From: an uncultured Pelagimonas sp.
Lineage (GTDB): Bacteria; Pseudomonadota; Alphaproteobacteria; Rhodobacterales; Rhodobacteraceae
Assembly: GCA_947499735.1 (NCBI GenBank)
Contig: CANMPP010000001.1
Coordinates: 744,001-808,000 of the forward strand
Direction of reading: 5' to 3'
DNA: 64,000 nucleotides
Shown: in pieces, positions 8,568 through 17,227 of the stretch
Position numbering within the stretch: position 1 is the stretch's first letter
How the letters are laid out: the number at the start of each line of letters is the position of its first letter
Program-made: the position numbers and the translations under genes
Notes under the pieces: model-generated
The model's database searches: none
Seen by the model: the letters and a program-made list of their open reading frames with translations, nothing else
What the model was told of the DNA's origin: nothing

Positions 8568-10694
8568 TTATGCAGCCTTTGGTGCGTCTTTCTTCTTGTT
8601 GGGACCTGTCGCGGCATCAGGCAGTTCAAAATCCGATACGAGATGTTCTAGATTTTGGGACATTGATGCCAAATCCGAACTGACGGTTCTATTCTCAGAC
8701 ACCATCTGCGAATTCGCGTTGGACAGGTCGCGCAAAACGTTCATCGCCTCATTCACGCCATTCAATTCATCGGCCTGACGTTTGCTGGAATTTTGCACAT
8801 CGCTGAGTGTCGCATCCATGGTTTCGATGCTTGAAAACATTGCTTGCAGCGCGTCGCCGGCCGAATTGACCAAGTTGACGCCTTCTTCTACCTCGACGCC
8901 GCTATTGGTGACCAATTGCTTGATGTCCATCGCGGCCTGTGAGGATCGTTTTGCCAATTCGCGCACTTCTGAGGCCACAACTGCAAACCCTTTGCCGCTT
9001 TCACCAGCGCGGGCTGCTTCGACACGGGCGTTCAGGGCAAGAAGGCTGGTTTGGAACGACAGTTCTTCAATAACGTTTACAGTCGTGCCGATCTGGGAAG
9101 ACCCCTCTGAGATTTTTTGCATTGCGTCCACGGCGGCTTTTACGGTTTGTTCCGAATGAACGGCAGTGTCGCGTGCCTGACTCGCCGTTGTTTTGGCATC
9201 GTCAATGCGTTGCCGATCGCCGATTATTGTTTGGGACAAGGATGAAACGCTATCGGCTGTAGATTGAATCGCTTCTTTCTCGCGATGGGTTCGCGCCGAA
9301 AGATCATCGGCGGCGGATTTCATGATTTCCGCGCGTCCCGAAATAGAAACCACGGTTTCTGACAGGGATGCAAGCACGTCCGATAGACGCTGGACGGCGC
9401 TGTTATAATCGCTGCGGATCGCATCATAATCTTCATGCAAAGGATCGTTAAAGCGCAACGACAAATTCGCATCCGCCAGCGCCTTTAGGCCATCGGTCAT
9501 CAGCTCAACTGCTTTTCCATGACGGGCGTTGAGCTCTGCTTTTTCAGCATCCTTAATGCGCGCATTTTCGTCCTGCATTTGGAGCGTTTTTTCCTTAAAC
9601 GCATCAATGGCCTGCGCCATTGCGTTGATTTCGGATCGACCTTTTTGGAATGGCGTGTCCCGTTCGAAATCGCCGTCTTTGTAATCAATCATGATTGAAA
9701 TCAATCGACGTATACGACGCACCATACGTTCAAACGTGAAAATCGAAACGATGATCGCAAACCCAATCACGATGGTCAGGATTGTGTATTCGCGTTTTGC
9801 AAGCTGTTGTGCGTGTTCGATCTCTTGCTTGGCCAGTGGCTGCGCTTCGTCAGATAAGCGCATTTCGATGCTGCGGAGTGCATCTATCCATTCGGTGGAT
9901 GCGGCAAACCATTGCGGTGCGCTGAAATCAATTTTGGGTCCACCATGAACCGAAGCGCGCATGACATCGCGCATGGAATTCAGGGTTTTGTATGTGTCGG
10001 AGGTTTGTAATTCTTCAACCGATGGGTCCCAGGGAATTTCCTGTTCGACAGCTTTGAGATAGGTGTTTTGGTCTGCGGCAAGGCCAACAAAACGGGAATA
10101 GATCCCTTCGTTGAACGTACCCGCCCCAATGCCAGTTGCGCCCATGGCGCGTTCCAGACCAGCAGATTCTTTGGCGAGACCTAGATACACGATTGCTTCG
10201 ATCACAGCTTGAGACCGTGATTTTTCGGCCATATGTGAAATGCGCTGAGTCTGGGTCAGAAGCTGGTTGATGAGACTAGAATACCATCGTGCCAAATCCG
10301 GGACCGATTTGTTTACCTGTAAAATGTCTGCACGCCAAATGTCGATGTCATCTAACTGTGCCAGAACGGAATCGACAAATTCCCGTGGGAAAAAATCAGA
10401 AATGTCCAATTCGTGCCGAAGCTGATCAATGACCTTGTCTGTAGCGACATGTTGTTTGGGCAGGTCTGACGCAAAGTTCTTGCCCTTTGATGATGTGTAA
10501 CCTGCTGAAAATCCGCGCTCTTTTTGAAGTTCATGAACGGCTGCATTCAGGTAATCCAGCTCTTTTATCATTTCAGCTTCGCCAGAAAACGTGCGCAGCC
10601 TTTCCGTGTTGCGGTTCCATTCGCTATAACAAAAAAATCCCAATACCCCTAATAAGGGGAGCAGGATCATAATCATATTCTTTCGCAAACTCAT
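8568..10694 (-). CDS. Methyl-accepting chemotaxis protein with NIT (nitrate/nitrite-sensing) domain
   Basis: A 708-residue chemoreceptor. TM1 spans about residues 7-23. The periplasmic part contains VHELQKERGFSAGY near residues 53-66 and a later AKESAGLERAMGA stretch, both typical of the NIT sensor domain. TM2 lies around residues 305-325, followed by HAMP regions and a cytoplasmic signalling domain. The hairpin tip reads LLALNARVEAARAGESGKGF, close to the conserved tip, so coupling to CheA/CheW looks intact. There is no C-terminal CheR-binding pentapeptide. The ATG at 10694 has TGGAG six to seven bases upstream and is preferred over the one at 10712. No other chemotaxis genes are nearby. The ligand is inferred from the domain only. 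Confidence 0.9.
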   Translation of the reverse strand: MSLRKNMIMILLPLLGVLGFFCYSEWNRNTERLRTFSGEAEMIKELDYLNAAVHELQKERGFSAGYTSSKGKNFASDLPKQHVATDKVIDQLRHELDISDFFPREFVDSVLAQLDDIDIWRADILQVNKSVPDLARWYSSLINQLLTQTQRISHMAEKSRSQAVIEAIVYLGLAKESAGLERAMGATGIGAGTFNEGIYSRFVGLAADQNTYLKAVEQEIPWDPSVEELQTSDTYKTLNSMRDVMRASVHGGPKIDFSAPQWFAASTEWIDALRSIEMRLSDEAQPLAKQEIEHAQQLAKREYTILTIVIGFAIIVSIFTFERMVRRIRRLISIMIDYKDGDFERDTPFQKGRSEINAMAQAIDAFKEKTLQMQDENARIKDAEKAELNARHGKAVELMTDGLKALADANLSLRFNDPLHEDYDAIRSDYNSAVQRLSDVLASLSETVVSISGRAEIMKSAADDLSARTHREKEAIQSTADSVSSLSQTIIGDRQRIDDAKTTASQARDTAVHSEQTVKAAVDAMQKISEGSSQIGTTVNVIEELSFQTSLLALNARVEAARAGESGKGFAVVASEVRELAKRSSQAAMDIKQLVTNSGVEVEEGVNLVNSAGDALQAMFSSIETMDATLSDVQNSSKRQADELNGVNEAMNVLRDLSNANSQMVSENRTVSSDLASMSQNLEHLVSDFELPDAATGPNKKKDAPKAA

Positions 10695-10864
10695 CACATT
10701 CTCCACAACCAAGATGGCGGAGATAGTTTTTGAAAAACCTTAAGTTGCCGTTATGTTATCTGGCTTTGTTATGCGGTGATTAGAATTGTCTTTAAAAATA
10801 GAACCGAAATTATGGTTTGTAATAGAGTGAAGGGCGTTACCTAATAGAATAGGCAGTGTCCTAA

Positions 10865-11182
10865 CTATAAAAGCCCCATGTCATTCAAGAATTTTCTCAG
10901 GTTTGCATTTGGTCCCTGATTGTCATTAAGAAGCCCGTCGAATTTTTGTCGCAGCGCTGCTTTTTCATCACCTTTGCAATCGTTCCAAGGTCGGCCTTGT
11001 AGACCCATATGCAGCACATAATAAGAAATGAAATGGGGTTTTGTTCCAGAATTCAACATGCGTCGATACGCTTCATGTGCGCCCAAAGAATGCAGGGTTT
11101 CTTTGTCTTCGATACCGGCCTTTATAAGGCGTTCTGCCATGGCAGGGCCGATATTTCTGATCGTTTCTAAATCTGAATGCAT
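10865..11182 (-). CDS. TfoX C-terminal domain protein
   Basis: A 105-residue protein made almost entirely of the TfoX/Sxy C-terminal domain. The start LETIRNIGPAMAERLIKAGI is a helix-hairpin-helix-like segment, and PHFISYYVLHMGLQGRPWNDC is typical of the family. The N-terminal TfoX domain is absent. The full-length relatives regulate competence in gammaproteobacteria, but stand-alone C-terminal domains have no settled function. GGGGAT lies just upstream of the start. It may be cotranscribed from the upstream side with nothing, since the next gene on this strand ends 38 bp away at 11221. Confidence 0.75.
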   Translation of the reverse strand: MHSDLETIRNIGPAMAERLIKAGIEDKETLHSLGAHEAYRRMLNSGTKPHFISYYVLHMGLQGRPWNDCKGDEKAALRQKFDGLLNDNQGPNANLRKFLNDMGLL

Positions 11183-11220
11183 CTATCCCCATTCCATCCA
11201 ATTCGGGAAATTAATTTGAA

Positions 11221-12021
11221 CTATTCACTCAATAATTCGTCTATTATGTCCCCTGAAATTGAATTTGAAAGATCGCTAAATTCACCCTGTTCAAACATTG
11301 CTTTTGCCGCATCATAAATAACACGATGTGTGCTGCGTGCCAAAGAGGACCCAAGAGAAAGGCGCGCGACGCCTGTTTCTGCAAATTGAGCGCGCGTAAA
11401 GCTGGTATACTCTCCGGCGATTAGCGCGTTCACTGGAATGCTGACGGACTGACATATTGTTTTCAAATTTTCAAATGCAGGTGGGAGGGGGATGTAAACG
11501 CAATCGGCCCCAGCTGTTTCAAAATCTTGAATGCGTTTGATTGCGGCATCCAGCGCGTAGCACCCGTTCATGACACCGTCTGCGCGGGCCACGAGCACAA
11601 AGTCTTGCGATAGGCCACGCGCAGCCGATGCCGCGGCACGGATGCGTTCTACGGCATGATCGTGATCATATGCGCGGACATCTGGCAGCGCCATATCTTC
11701 GATCGAGATACCGGCAAGCCCGACCTCTGCGGCCAAACGAACGGTTTCAGCGCAGGTGTCGGGATCATGCCCAAAACCGTTCTCAAAGTCACCGGAAACC
11801 GGAACATTTACCGCAGCGATCAATTCCTGCGAATGCGCCAGTGTTTCATCGCGGTTCATGTGTCCCATGTCCGCCCGCCCTTGCGTGAAGGCAAAGGCAG
11901 CGGAACTGGTCGCAATCGCAGGCGCGCCAAGCGCTGCGAGCATTTTCGCAGATCCTATGTCCCAGGCATTGGCCAAAATGAAAGGGTTACCTGCTACGTG
12001 TAGATCGCGAAAAGACGTCAT
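11221..12021 (-). CDS. Isocitrate lyase / PEP mutase family protein
   Basis: A 266-residue TIM-barrel enzyme of the PEP mutase/isocitrate lyase superfamily. The Mg-binding loop region GDFENGFGHDPDTCAETVR and the strand GISIEDMALPD are recognisable. Members cleave or form C-C or C-P bonds in 2-oxo or 2-hydroxy acids, for example oxaloacetate hydrolase, carboxyphosphonoenolpyruvate mutase or methylisocitrate lyase. The exact reaction cannot be assigned. It lies 17 bp downstream of the aminotransferase gene on the same strand, so the two are probably one operon. Confidence 0.85.
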   Translation of the reverse strand: MTSFRDLHVAGNPFILANAWDIGSAKMLAALGAPAIATSSAAFAFTQGRADMGHMNRDETLAHSQELIAAVNVPVSGDFENGFGHDPDTCAETVRLAAEVGLAGISIEDMALPDVRAYDHDHAVERIRAAASAARGLSQDFVLVARADGVMNGCYALDAAIKRIQDFETAGADCVYIPLPPAFENLKTICQSVSIPVNALIAGEYTSFTRAQFAETGVARLSLGSSLARSTHRVIYDAAKAMFEQGEFSDLSNSISGDIIDELLSE

Positions 12022-12038
12022 GATTTTCTTCCTATGGC

Positions 12039-13223
12039 TTAACTTTGCGCCAAAGCATTACCGAGGTGACAAATGTTTTGCAGCGCTTTTTCGAGCAGGG
12101 AATCTTCGATCGTCAATGCGATCCGCAAATGCCCTGCACCTGATGCGCCAAAGCTTTCACCGGGCATGGCGGCGATATGATGTTTCTCCAGCAGTTTATA
12201 TGCGAATTCTGTTCCAGACAGTCCTGTTGCCCGTACATCTAGGAAAACATACATCGCCCCGCCTGATGGCACGGCCTGGATGACATTTTGACCTTCTAGA
12301 ACACGCAACGCGATGTCACGGCGCCGTTTGAAAGGTTCTGCAATTTCGTCTTCCTTTGCAGGGTCCTCTTGCAGTGCATAGGTTGCCGCATCCTGAATGT
12401 ATCCCGGCGCGCCAAAGGTTGTGACCATGTTAAGCGCGTTGGTCGCTTCAATGACGTTTGGCGGTGCAATCAACCAGCCCAAACGAGACCCGGTCATGGC
12501 GTGGGATTTGGACATCGAGCCGATAGAAACGGTGCGTTCAGCCATGCCCTCTAGCCCGCGGGGGGACATGTGCGGTTGATCCCAGACCATACTGTCATAG
12601 ACCTCATCTGAGATCAGCCAGAGGTCCTTTTCGATACATAGATCTGCAATCATTTGCAGTGTCTCTAAAGGATAGACGACTCCTGTTGGATTGTTTGGCG
12701 AATTGATCAAAAGAGACTTTGCCCCTGTTTCATCAATAGCACGACGCAGATCGTTTTCTTGCGGCACAAAACCATGCTCAGCATGGGTCAGAACAGGGAC
12801 GGCATGCGCGCCAGTTGCCCTGATGGTGCCCCGATATGTCGGATAATAGGGGACGGTGTACAGGGCGGTATCGCCCGGTGACAGGCATGCTTTATGGGCT
12901 GCATATAGCGCGCCTTGTCCACCTATCGTCACCATGACGTCATCTGCTGATGTTGGGACGTTTGTTTTTTGGATCGTTCTTTGTGCAATCGCACCGCGCA
13001 AGGCCAATGTTCCTGGCCCAACTGCATAGCCGGTATGCCCGCCTTTGGCAGAGTCTGTCATCGCATCCAAAACAGAGGGCCGTGTTTTTACATCGTGTTC
13101 ACCTATCGTGAGATCGGCGATTTCGATGCCTTGATCCTTCATTTCAAGAGCCTTGTAGAAAATGCCCCATCCATCATCTGATGTGTCATTAATACTTGAT
13201 AATAAAGAAGAAATTCTCGGCAT
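12039..13223 (-). CDS. Pyridoxal phosphate-dependent aminotransferase, class I/II
   Basis: A 394-residue fold-type I aminotransferase. NSPNNPTGV is the conserved cofactor-site loop, SDEVYDSM follows, and the Schiff-base lysine is in SMSKSHAMTGSRLGW. These features match the aspartate/aromatic aminotransferase subgroup. The substrate is not evident. It shares an operon with the downstream PEP mutase-family gene. Its start faces the gene transfer agent cluster across a 216-bp divergent region. Confidence 0.9.
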   Translation of the reverse strand: MPRISSLLSSINDTSDDGWGIFYKALEMKDQGIEIADLTIGEHDVKTRPSVLDAMTDSAKGGHTGYAVGPGTLALRGAIAQRTIQKTNVPTSADDVMVTIGGQGALYAAHKACLSPGDTALYTVPYYPTYRGTIRATGAHAVPVLTHAEHGFVPQENDLRRAIDETGAKSLLINSPNNPTGVVYPLETLQMIADLCIEKDLWLISDEVYDSMVWDQPHMSPRGLEGMAERTVSIGSMSKSHAMTGSRLGWLIAPPNVIEATNALNMVTTFGAPGYIQDAATYALQEDPAKEDEIAEPFKRRRDIALRVLEGQNVIQAVPSGGAMYVFLDVRATGLSGTEFAYKLLEKHHIAAMPGESFGASGAGHLRIALTIEDSLLEKALQNICHLGNALAQS

Positions 13224-13439
13224 CGTGGTACTCTATTTGTGGTTAATTGCAGTTTGAGAAACATCTGAGGAACGTTCGCTGTCAGCGCGCGGTTCGCTCA
13301 GTTTTTTCAACGGTTTCCGCGGCATTCTTGGATCAGGCGCAAAGTAAAGGCAACGGTATAAATACAGGCAGTCCGGGTCTTTCTGCGCGTCGTGGTCTGA
13401 TGGGGGAAATGCTGTTCACAAAGGGACCAAAAAGATCCC
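13224..13439 (+). promoter_or_regulatory. Divergent control region upstream of the gene transfer agent cluster
   Basis: This 216-bp gap must hold the promoter for the GTA genes. A TATAAAT -10-like element starts at 13357, with no convincing -35 at normal spacing. TTAA-N7-TTGA at 13243-13257 is one base off the CtrA-type TTAA-N7-TTAA site. In Rhodobacter capsulatus the GTA promoter is activated by GafA, with CtrA acting indirectly, so the CtrA-like site is only suggestive. Confidence 0.35.
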
Positions 13440-13817
13440 GTGAACGACACCACAGGCAAGAAAGGTATCGAGCAGATGACATTGGTTACAACAAAAACAG
13501 ACACCGAAAGGTTGGAAAAGAAGCGCAAGGAATTCGAAGAAATTCTGGAGGGCATGGTCGATGACCTGTCCGCGCTGAGTGACAGGTTGAAAACTGGAAA
13601 TCTGGAGGTGGACAAGGATGCCAGACAGCTAAAGCAGGATATCCGCTTTTGGTTGCGACTGGCCGCAGAAACGGAGGCGGAGCTACATGCCCTCAAACGA
13701 CAAGATGCAAACATCAGCGGAAGCTATGCAATCGACATGGACGCCGCCCGAGTTGAAATCGGGTGCCGCCTGGATAGCCTCCGCGCCTGTTGCGGTGCAG
13801 GAGAAATTTCTGAGTGA
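13440..13817 (+). CDS. GTA small terminase subunit (orfg1/TerS type)
   Basis: A 125-residue, highly charged, mostly helical protein (TERLEKKRKEFEEILEGMVD, then a second helix) at the position of g1 in the RcGTA cluster. In RcGTA this small protein is the TerS that partners the packaging ATPase and lacks specific cos/pac recognition, consistent with random host-DNA packaging. The start is uncertain. GTG 13440 is used here, while ATG 13476 has a weak AAGG upstream and would give 113 residues. The last 131 bp overlap the terl gene in another frame. Confidence 0.75.
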   Translation: MNDTTGKKGIEQMTLVTTKTDTERLEKKRKEFEEILEGMVDDLSALSDRLKTGNLEVDKDARQLKQDIRFWLRLAAETEAELHALKRQDANISGSYAIDMDAARVEIGCRLDSLRACCGAGEISE

Positions 13818-15075
13818 ACTAAGTGAGGGAGCGCTGATGGCGCTTCCTTACCTATTTGAATTTTGGGCCCATGAGCATCAATTGCCACCGGAGGGGGATT
13901 GGCGGACTTGGGTCATTCTTGGTGGCCGGGGTGCGGGTAAGACGCGTGCCGGGTCTGAATGGGTGCGTTCCATGGTTGAGGGCGCACTGCCGCTTCAGTC
14001 AGGGCGCGCCAAACGTGTTGCATTGGTGGGTGAAACCCAGGACCAAGTGCGCGAGGTGATGATACACGGTGATAGTGGCATTATGGCGTGTTGCCCGCCG
14101 GATCGGCGTCCGGTCTGGCAAGCGTCACGCCGTTGTTTGGTGTGGCCAAATGGTGCGGAAGCCATGGCATTCACCGCGTCAGATCCAGAAGGTTTGCGCG
14201 GGCCGCAATTTGATGCGGCTTGGGTCGATGAATTGGCCAAATGGCGCAATGCGCAAGATACGTGGGACATGCTGCAATTCGCGCTGCGCTTGGGGGATCA
14301 CCCCAGAGTGTGTGCAACCACCACACCGCGCAATGTTGATGTTCTTAAGGATCTGTTGAGCCGCGACAGTACCGTTGCCACGCATGCCTCGACCGAAGCC
14401 AACCGTGCGCATTTGGCTGCATCCTTCTTGGACGAAGTGCGTAAGCGCTATGCTGGGACCAAATTGGGGATGCAGGAATTAGATGGTGTCTTGATGGAAG
14501 ACATCGATGGCGCGCTTTGGACGCAGGATCAGCTTGACGGGTTACGTGTCGGCCAAATGCCAGATTTTGACCGCATCGTTGTTGCGGTGGATCCCCCTGC
14601 AGGCATTGGGTCAGATGCTTGTGGGATTATCGTTGCGGGTGTTTTTGGTGATCAATCCATTGTTTTAGAAGATGCCAGTGTGCATGGCGCGACACCTTTG
14701 GGATGGGCCAAAACGGCAGCAGAGGCATTTCAACGCTGGTATGCGGATCGTGTGGTCGCTGAGGCCAATCAGGGGGGCGAAATGGTTCGAACGGTTTTGA
14801 ATCAGGTCGATCCGGGTTTGCCGATTAAGATGGTGCATGCGACGCGTGGCAAATCAGTGCGCGCAGAACCTGTGGCGGCGCTATATGAACAAGGGCGCAT
14901 TCATCATGTGCCGGGTTTGACCGCGTTGGAAGCTCAAATGTGTTTGATGTCGCGCACAAAGTTTGAAGGGCAGGGCAGCCCTGATCGTGTCGATGCATTG
15001 GTCTGGGCGATCACCGAGTTGATGATCGAAAAAGGCCCCGCCAAGGTGTTGCCGATGGTGCGTACGCTGGTCTGA
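13687..15075 (+). CDS. GTA large terminase subunit, packaging ATPase/nuclease (orfg2)
   Basis: A 462-residue terminase. Walker A is WVILGGRGAGKTRAGSEW near residue 80. The Walker B region is FDAAWVDELAKW, and the C-terminal RNase H-like nuclease begins around AVDPPAGIGSDACGIIVAG. It pumps DNA into GTA capsids and cuts it at headful points. The ATG at 13687 has GGAGG nine bases upstream, which supports a real start inside the terS frame. An extra N-terminal segment of about 30 residues before EKFLSELSEGAL makes it slightly longer than typical relatives. Confidence 0.95.
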   Translation: MPSNDKMQTSAEAMQSTWTPPELKSGAAWIASAPVAVQEKFLSELSEGALMALPYLFEFWAHEHQLPPEGDWRTWVILGGRGAGKTRAGSEWVRSMVEGALPLQSGRAKRVALVGETQDQVREVMIHGDSGIMACCPPDRRPVWQASRRCLVWPNGAEAMAFTASDPEGLRGPQFDAAWVDELAKWRNAQDTWDMLQFALRLGDHPRVCATTTPRNVDVLKDLLSRDSTVATHASTEANRAHLAASFLDEVRKRYAGTKLGMQELDGVLMEDIDGALWTQDQLDGLRVGQMPDFDRIVVAVDPPAGIGSDACGIIVAGVFGDQSIVLEDASVHGATPLGWAKTAAEAFQRWYADRVVAEANQGGEMVRTVLNQVDPGLPIKMVHATRGKSVRAEPVAALYEQGRIHHVPGLTALEAQMCLMSRTKFEGQGSPDRVDALVWAITELMIEKGPAKVLPMVRTLV

Positions 15076-15182
15076 CCAATTGTTAGATCCTTTAAGGCAA
15101 ATTCTTCTCAATCGCGGTTCACTGAATATCTTTTCAAAAAAGATCAGCGAACAGCGAATGACACGAAAAGGAGCGTAAAGCG

Positions 15183-16373
15183 ATGGTTCTGGACTTTTTG
15201 CGGCGGGGAAATGAAGCAGCTGTACCTGAGGTGAAGGCCTCAGCTGCCGGGCCTGTGATCGCCCATATGAGTGCGGGCCGCGTCGCATGGACACCGCGCG
15301 ACACCGCGTCGTTGACGAAGCAGGGGTTTATCAGCAACCCAGTCGGGTTTCGCGCTGTTAAGCTGATTGCGGAAAGCGTTGCATCGCTGCCATTGGTTCT
15401 ACAGGATGCGCAAACGCGTTTTGACGAACATCCGGTGCTGAATGTACTGGCGGCGCCAAATCCAAGCCAAGGCCGCGCAGAATTGATTGAAGCGCTGGTT
15501 GGGCAGTTGCTGTTGTCTGGCGATGGTTATTTGGAATGTGTGTGCAGTGAAAGCGGTTTGCCCGCTGAACTGCATGTCTTGCGCTCTGACCGTATTCGTT
15601 TGGTGCCGGGCCCTGATGGTTGGCCTGTCGCATATGAATATAGCGTGGGGTCCAAGAAGCACATGTTTGATGTGACCGGCGAGGTATCCCCGATCTGTCA
15701 CATCAAATCCTTTCATCCCCAAGATGATCATTATGGTTTGGGTCCGCTTCAATCGGCTGCGCAAGCCTTTGATGTGCACAATTCGGCCTCGCGTTGGTCC
15801 AAAGGATTGCTGGACAATGCTGCCCGTCCGTCCGGCGCGATTGTGTGGAATGCCTCTGAGGGGCAAGGCAATCTGACGGCGGAACAATACAATCGTCTCG
15901 TGTCGGAAATGGAAAGCAATTATCAAGGTGCGCGCAATGCTGGCCGCCCGATGTTGCTGGAAGGTGGGCTGGATTGGAAACCGATGGGGTTCTCGCCCTC
16001 GGATATGGAATTCCAGAAAACCAAGGAAGCCGCTGCGCGCGAAATCGCAATCGCCTTTGGTGTTCCGCCGATGTTGTTGGGCATTCCCGGTGAAGCGACC
16101 TATGCCAATTATGCGGAAGCGCATCGGGCGTTCTATCGTTTGACGGTTTTGCCTTTGGCGATCAAAACAGCGGCGGCGATTGGGCGTTGGTTGGGCGATT
16201 GGTTTGGCGACCCTGTGCAATTGAAGCCTGATCTTGATCAAGTTCCAGCCTTGGCTGCGGAACGGGACGCACAATGGAATCGTGTGGCGAATGCGGAGTT
16301 CCTAACGGTTGCAGAAAAGCGCCAAATGCTTGGCCTGCCGCCGATTGTTCCCGATGAGAACGACGATGTCTGA
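15183..16373 (+). CDS. GTA portal protein (orfg3)
   Basis: A 396-residue HK97-type portal protein. It contains GFRAVKLIAESVASLPLVL near residue 55, an NPSQGRAELIEALVGQLLLS stretch, FGVPPMLLGIPGEATYAN near residue 295 and the C-terminal AERDAQWNRV region. It forms the dodecameric ring at the capsid vertex through which DNA enters. AAAAGGAGCG precedes the ATG. It follows the large terminase gene after 107 bp and overlaps the next small gene by 8 bp. Confidence 0.95.
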   Translation: MVLDFLRRGNEAAVPEVKASAAGPVIAHMSAGRVAWTPRDTASLTKQGFISNPVGFRAVKLIAESVASLPLVLQDAQTRFDEHPVLNVLAAPNPSQGRAELIEALVGQLLLSGDGYLECVCSESGLPAELHVLRSDRIRLVPGPDGWPVAYEYSVGSKKHMFDVTGEVSPICHIKSFHPQDDHYGLGPLQSAAQAFDVHNSASRWSKGLLDNAARPSGAIVWNASEGQGNLTAEQYNRLVSEMESNYQGARNAGRPMLLEGGLDWKPMGFSPSDMEFQKTKEAAAREIAIAFGVPPMLLGIPGEATYANYAEAHRAFYRLTVLPLAIKTAAAIGRWLGDWFGDPVQLKPDLDQVPALAAERDAQWNRVANAEFLTVAEKRQMLGLPPIVPDENDDV

Positions 16374-16590
16374 GTTGCCCAGACAGGAACGTTTTACCTG
16401 CGCACCGGCCTTGAAATTGGAGGCACATGAGCGGATCGCAAAGCTGCAAAATGATGCTTTGCGGGATCGTTTGTTGCGGTTGGAAGCCGTGATTGAACGG
16501 TTGGAAAAACGGTTGTGGCTGACAGTTTACGGCGTTGCCGGTGTGATTTTGGCTGAGGCTTTTCAAAGCTTTATGCAGGTCGGGCCATGA
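16366..16590 (+). CDS. GTA small protein between portal and protease (orfg3.5 type)
   Basis: A 74-residue protein with an amphipathic coiled-coil segment (ALRDRLLRLEAVIERLEKRL) followed by one hydrophobic helix (WLTVYGVAGVILAEAFQSFM). Its position and layout match orfg3.5 of RcGTA. Its role there is not established beyond being in the head gene region. The ATG at 16366 overlaps the portal stop by 8 bp, implying translational coupling. An upstream in-frame start would read through portal sequence and is unlikely. Confidence 0.8.
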   Translation: MSELPRQERFTCAPALKLEAHERIAKLQNDALRDRLLRLEAVIERLEKRLWLTVYGVAGVILAEAFQSFMQVGP

Positions 16591-16642
16591 TTTTTGTGGC
16601 GGATCAATCTGTTTGTGGATCGCAAAACCGAAAGGAATTTTG

Positions 16643-17197
16643 ATGGAGTTAGAAACAAAGTTTACCCGGTTTGATGGCACGGGAGCCACGGTAAATGGCG
16701 CGCAAATAGAAGGGTATGCCAGCCTATTTGATGCAACGGATCAGGGTGGCGATGTCGTGAAACGCGGTGCGTTTGCCCGGTCTTTGGAGGAAATCCAGAG
16801 CGGAAAACGCGCCTTGAAAATGCTGTGGCAACATGACCCAACCCAACCCATCGGCGTTTGGGACGAGGTTCGTGTTGATGAGCGCGGCTTGTATGTCAAA
16901 GGACGTTTCCTTGACGGTGTGGCCAAAGGGCGTGAAGCGCGGGAATTGGTGACTGCGGGTGCAATTGACGGGCTGTCAATTGGATACAAAACGATCAAAG
17001 CCACAAAAGCGCGTGGCGAAAATAACAAAAGCCAACGGCTTTTGACGGATCTGGATCTTTGGGAGGTGTCACTTGTGACGTTCCCAATGTTGTCCAGTGC
17101 ACGTGTCGCATCAAAGGCCGTTGCGCCGGAAGATGAGACATTGTGTGAACTGGCGCGGGCTCTTGAAGATGCGCGCCTTCAACTGGCGGGCGGCTGA
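16643..17197 (+). CDS. GTA prohead protease, HK97 family (orfg4)
   Basis: A 184-residue serine protease of the HK97 prohead family. The pattern EGYASLFDATDQGGDVVKRG at the N-terminus, the catalytic His in LWQHDPTQPIG, the Ser in AIDGLSIGYKT and the later WEVSLVTFPM strand are all visible. It trims the capsid protein during GTA head maturation. The ATG at 16643 follows AAGGA at a normal distance. The frame extends upstream to 16613, but those residues lack family similarity. Confidence 0.93.
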   Translation: MELETKFTRFDGTGATVNGAQIEGYASLFDATDQGGDVVKRGAFARSLEEIQSGKRALKMLWQHDPTQPIGVWDEVRVDERGLYVKGRFLDGVAKGREARELVTAGAIDGLSIGYKTIKATKARGENNKSQRLLTDLDLWEVSLVTFPMLSSARVASKAVAPEDETLCELARALEDARLQLAGG

Positions 17198-17227
17198 CGC
17201 GCGCCACTTACGATACGGGAAAATTTG

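Noticed and set aside
15127-15144. ATCTTTT...AAAAGAT repeat in the terminase-portal gap
   Set aside because: The short A/T stem is weak and likely to occur by chance.
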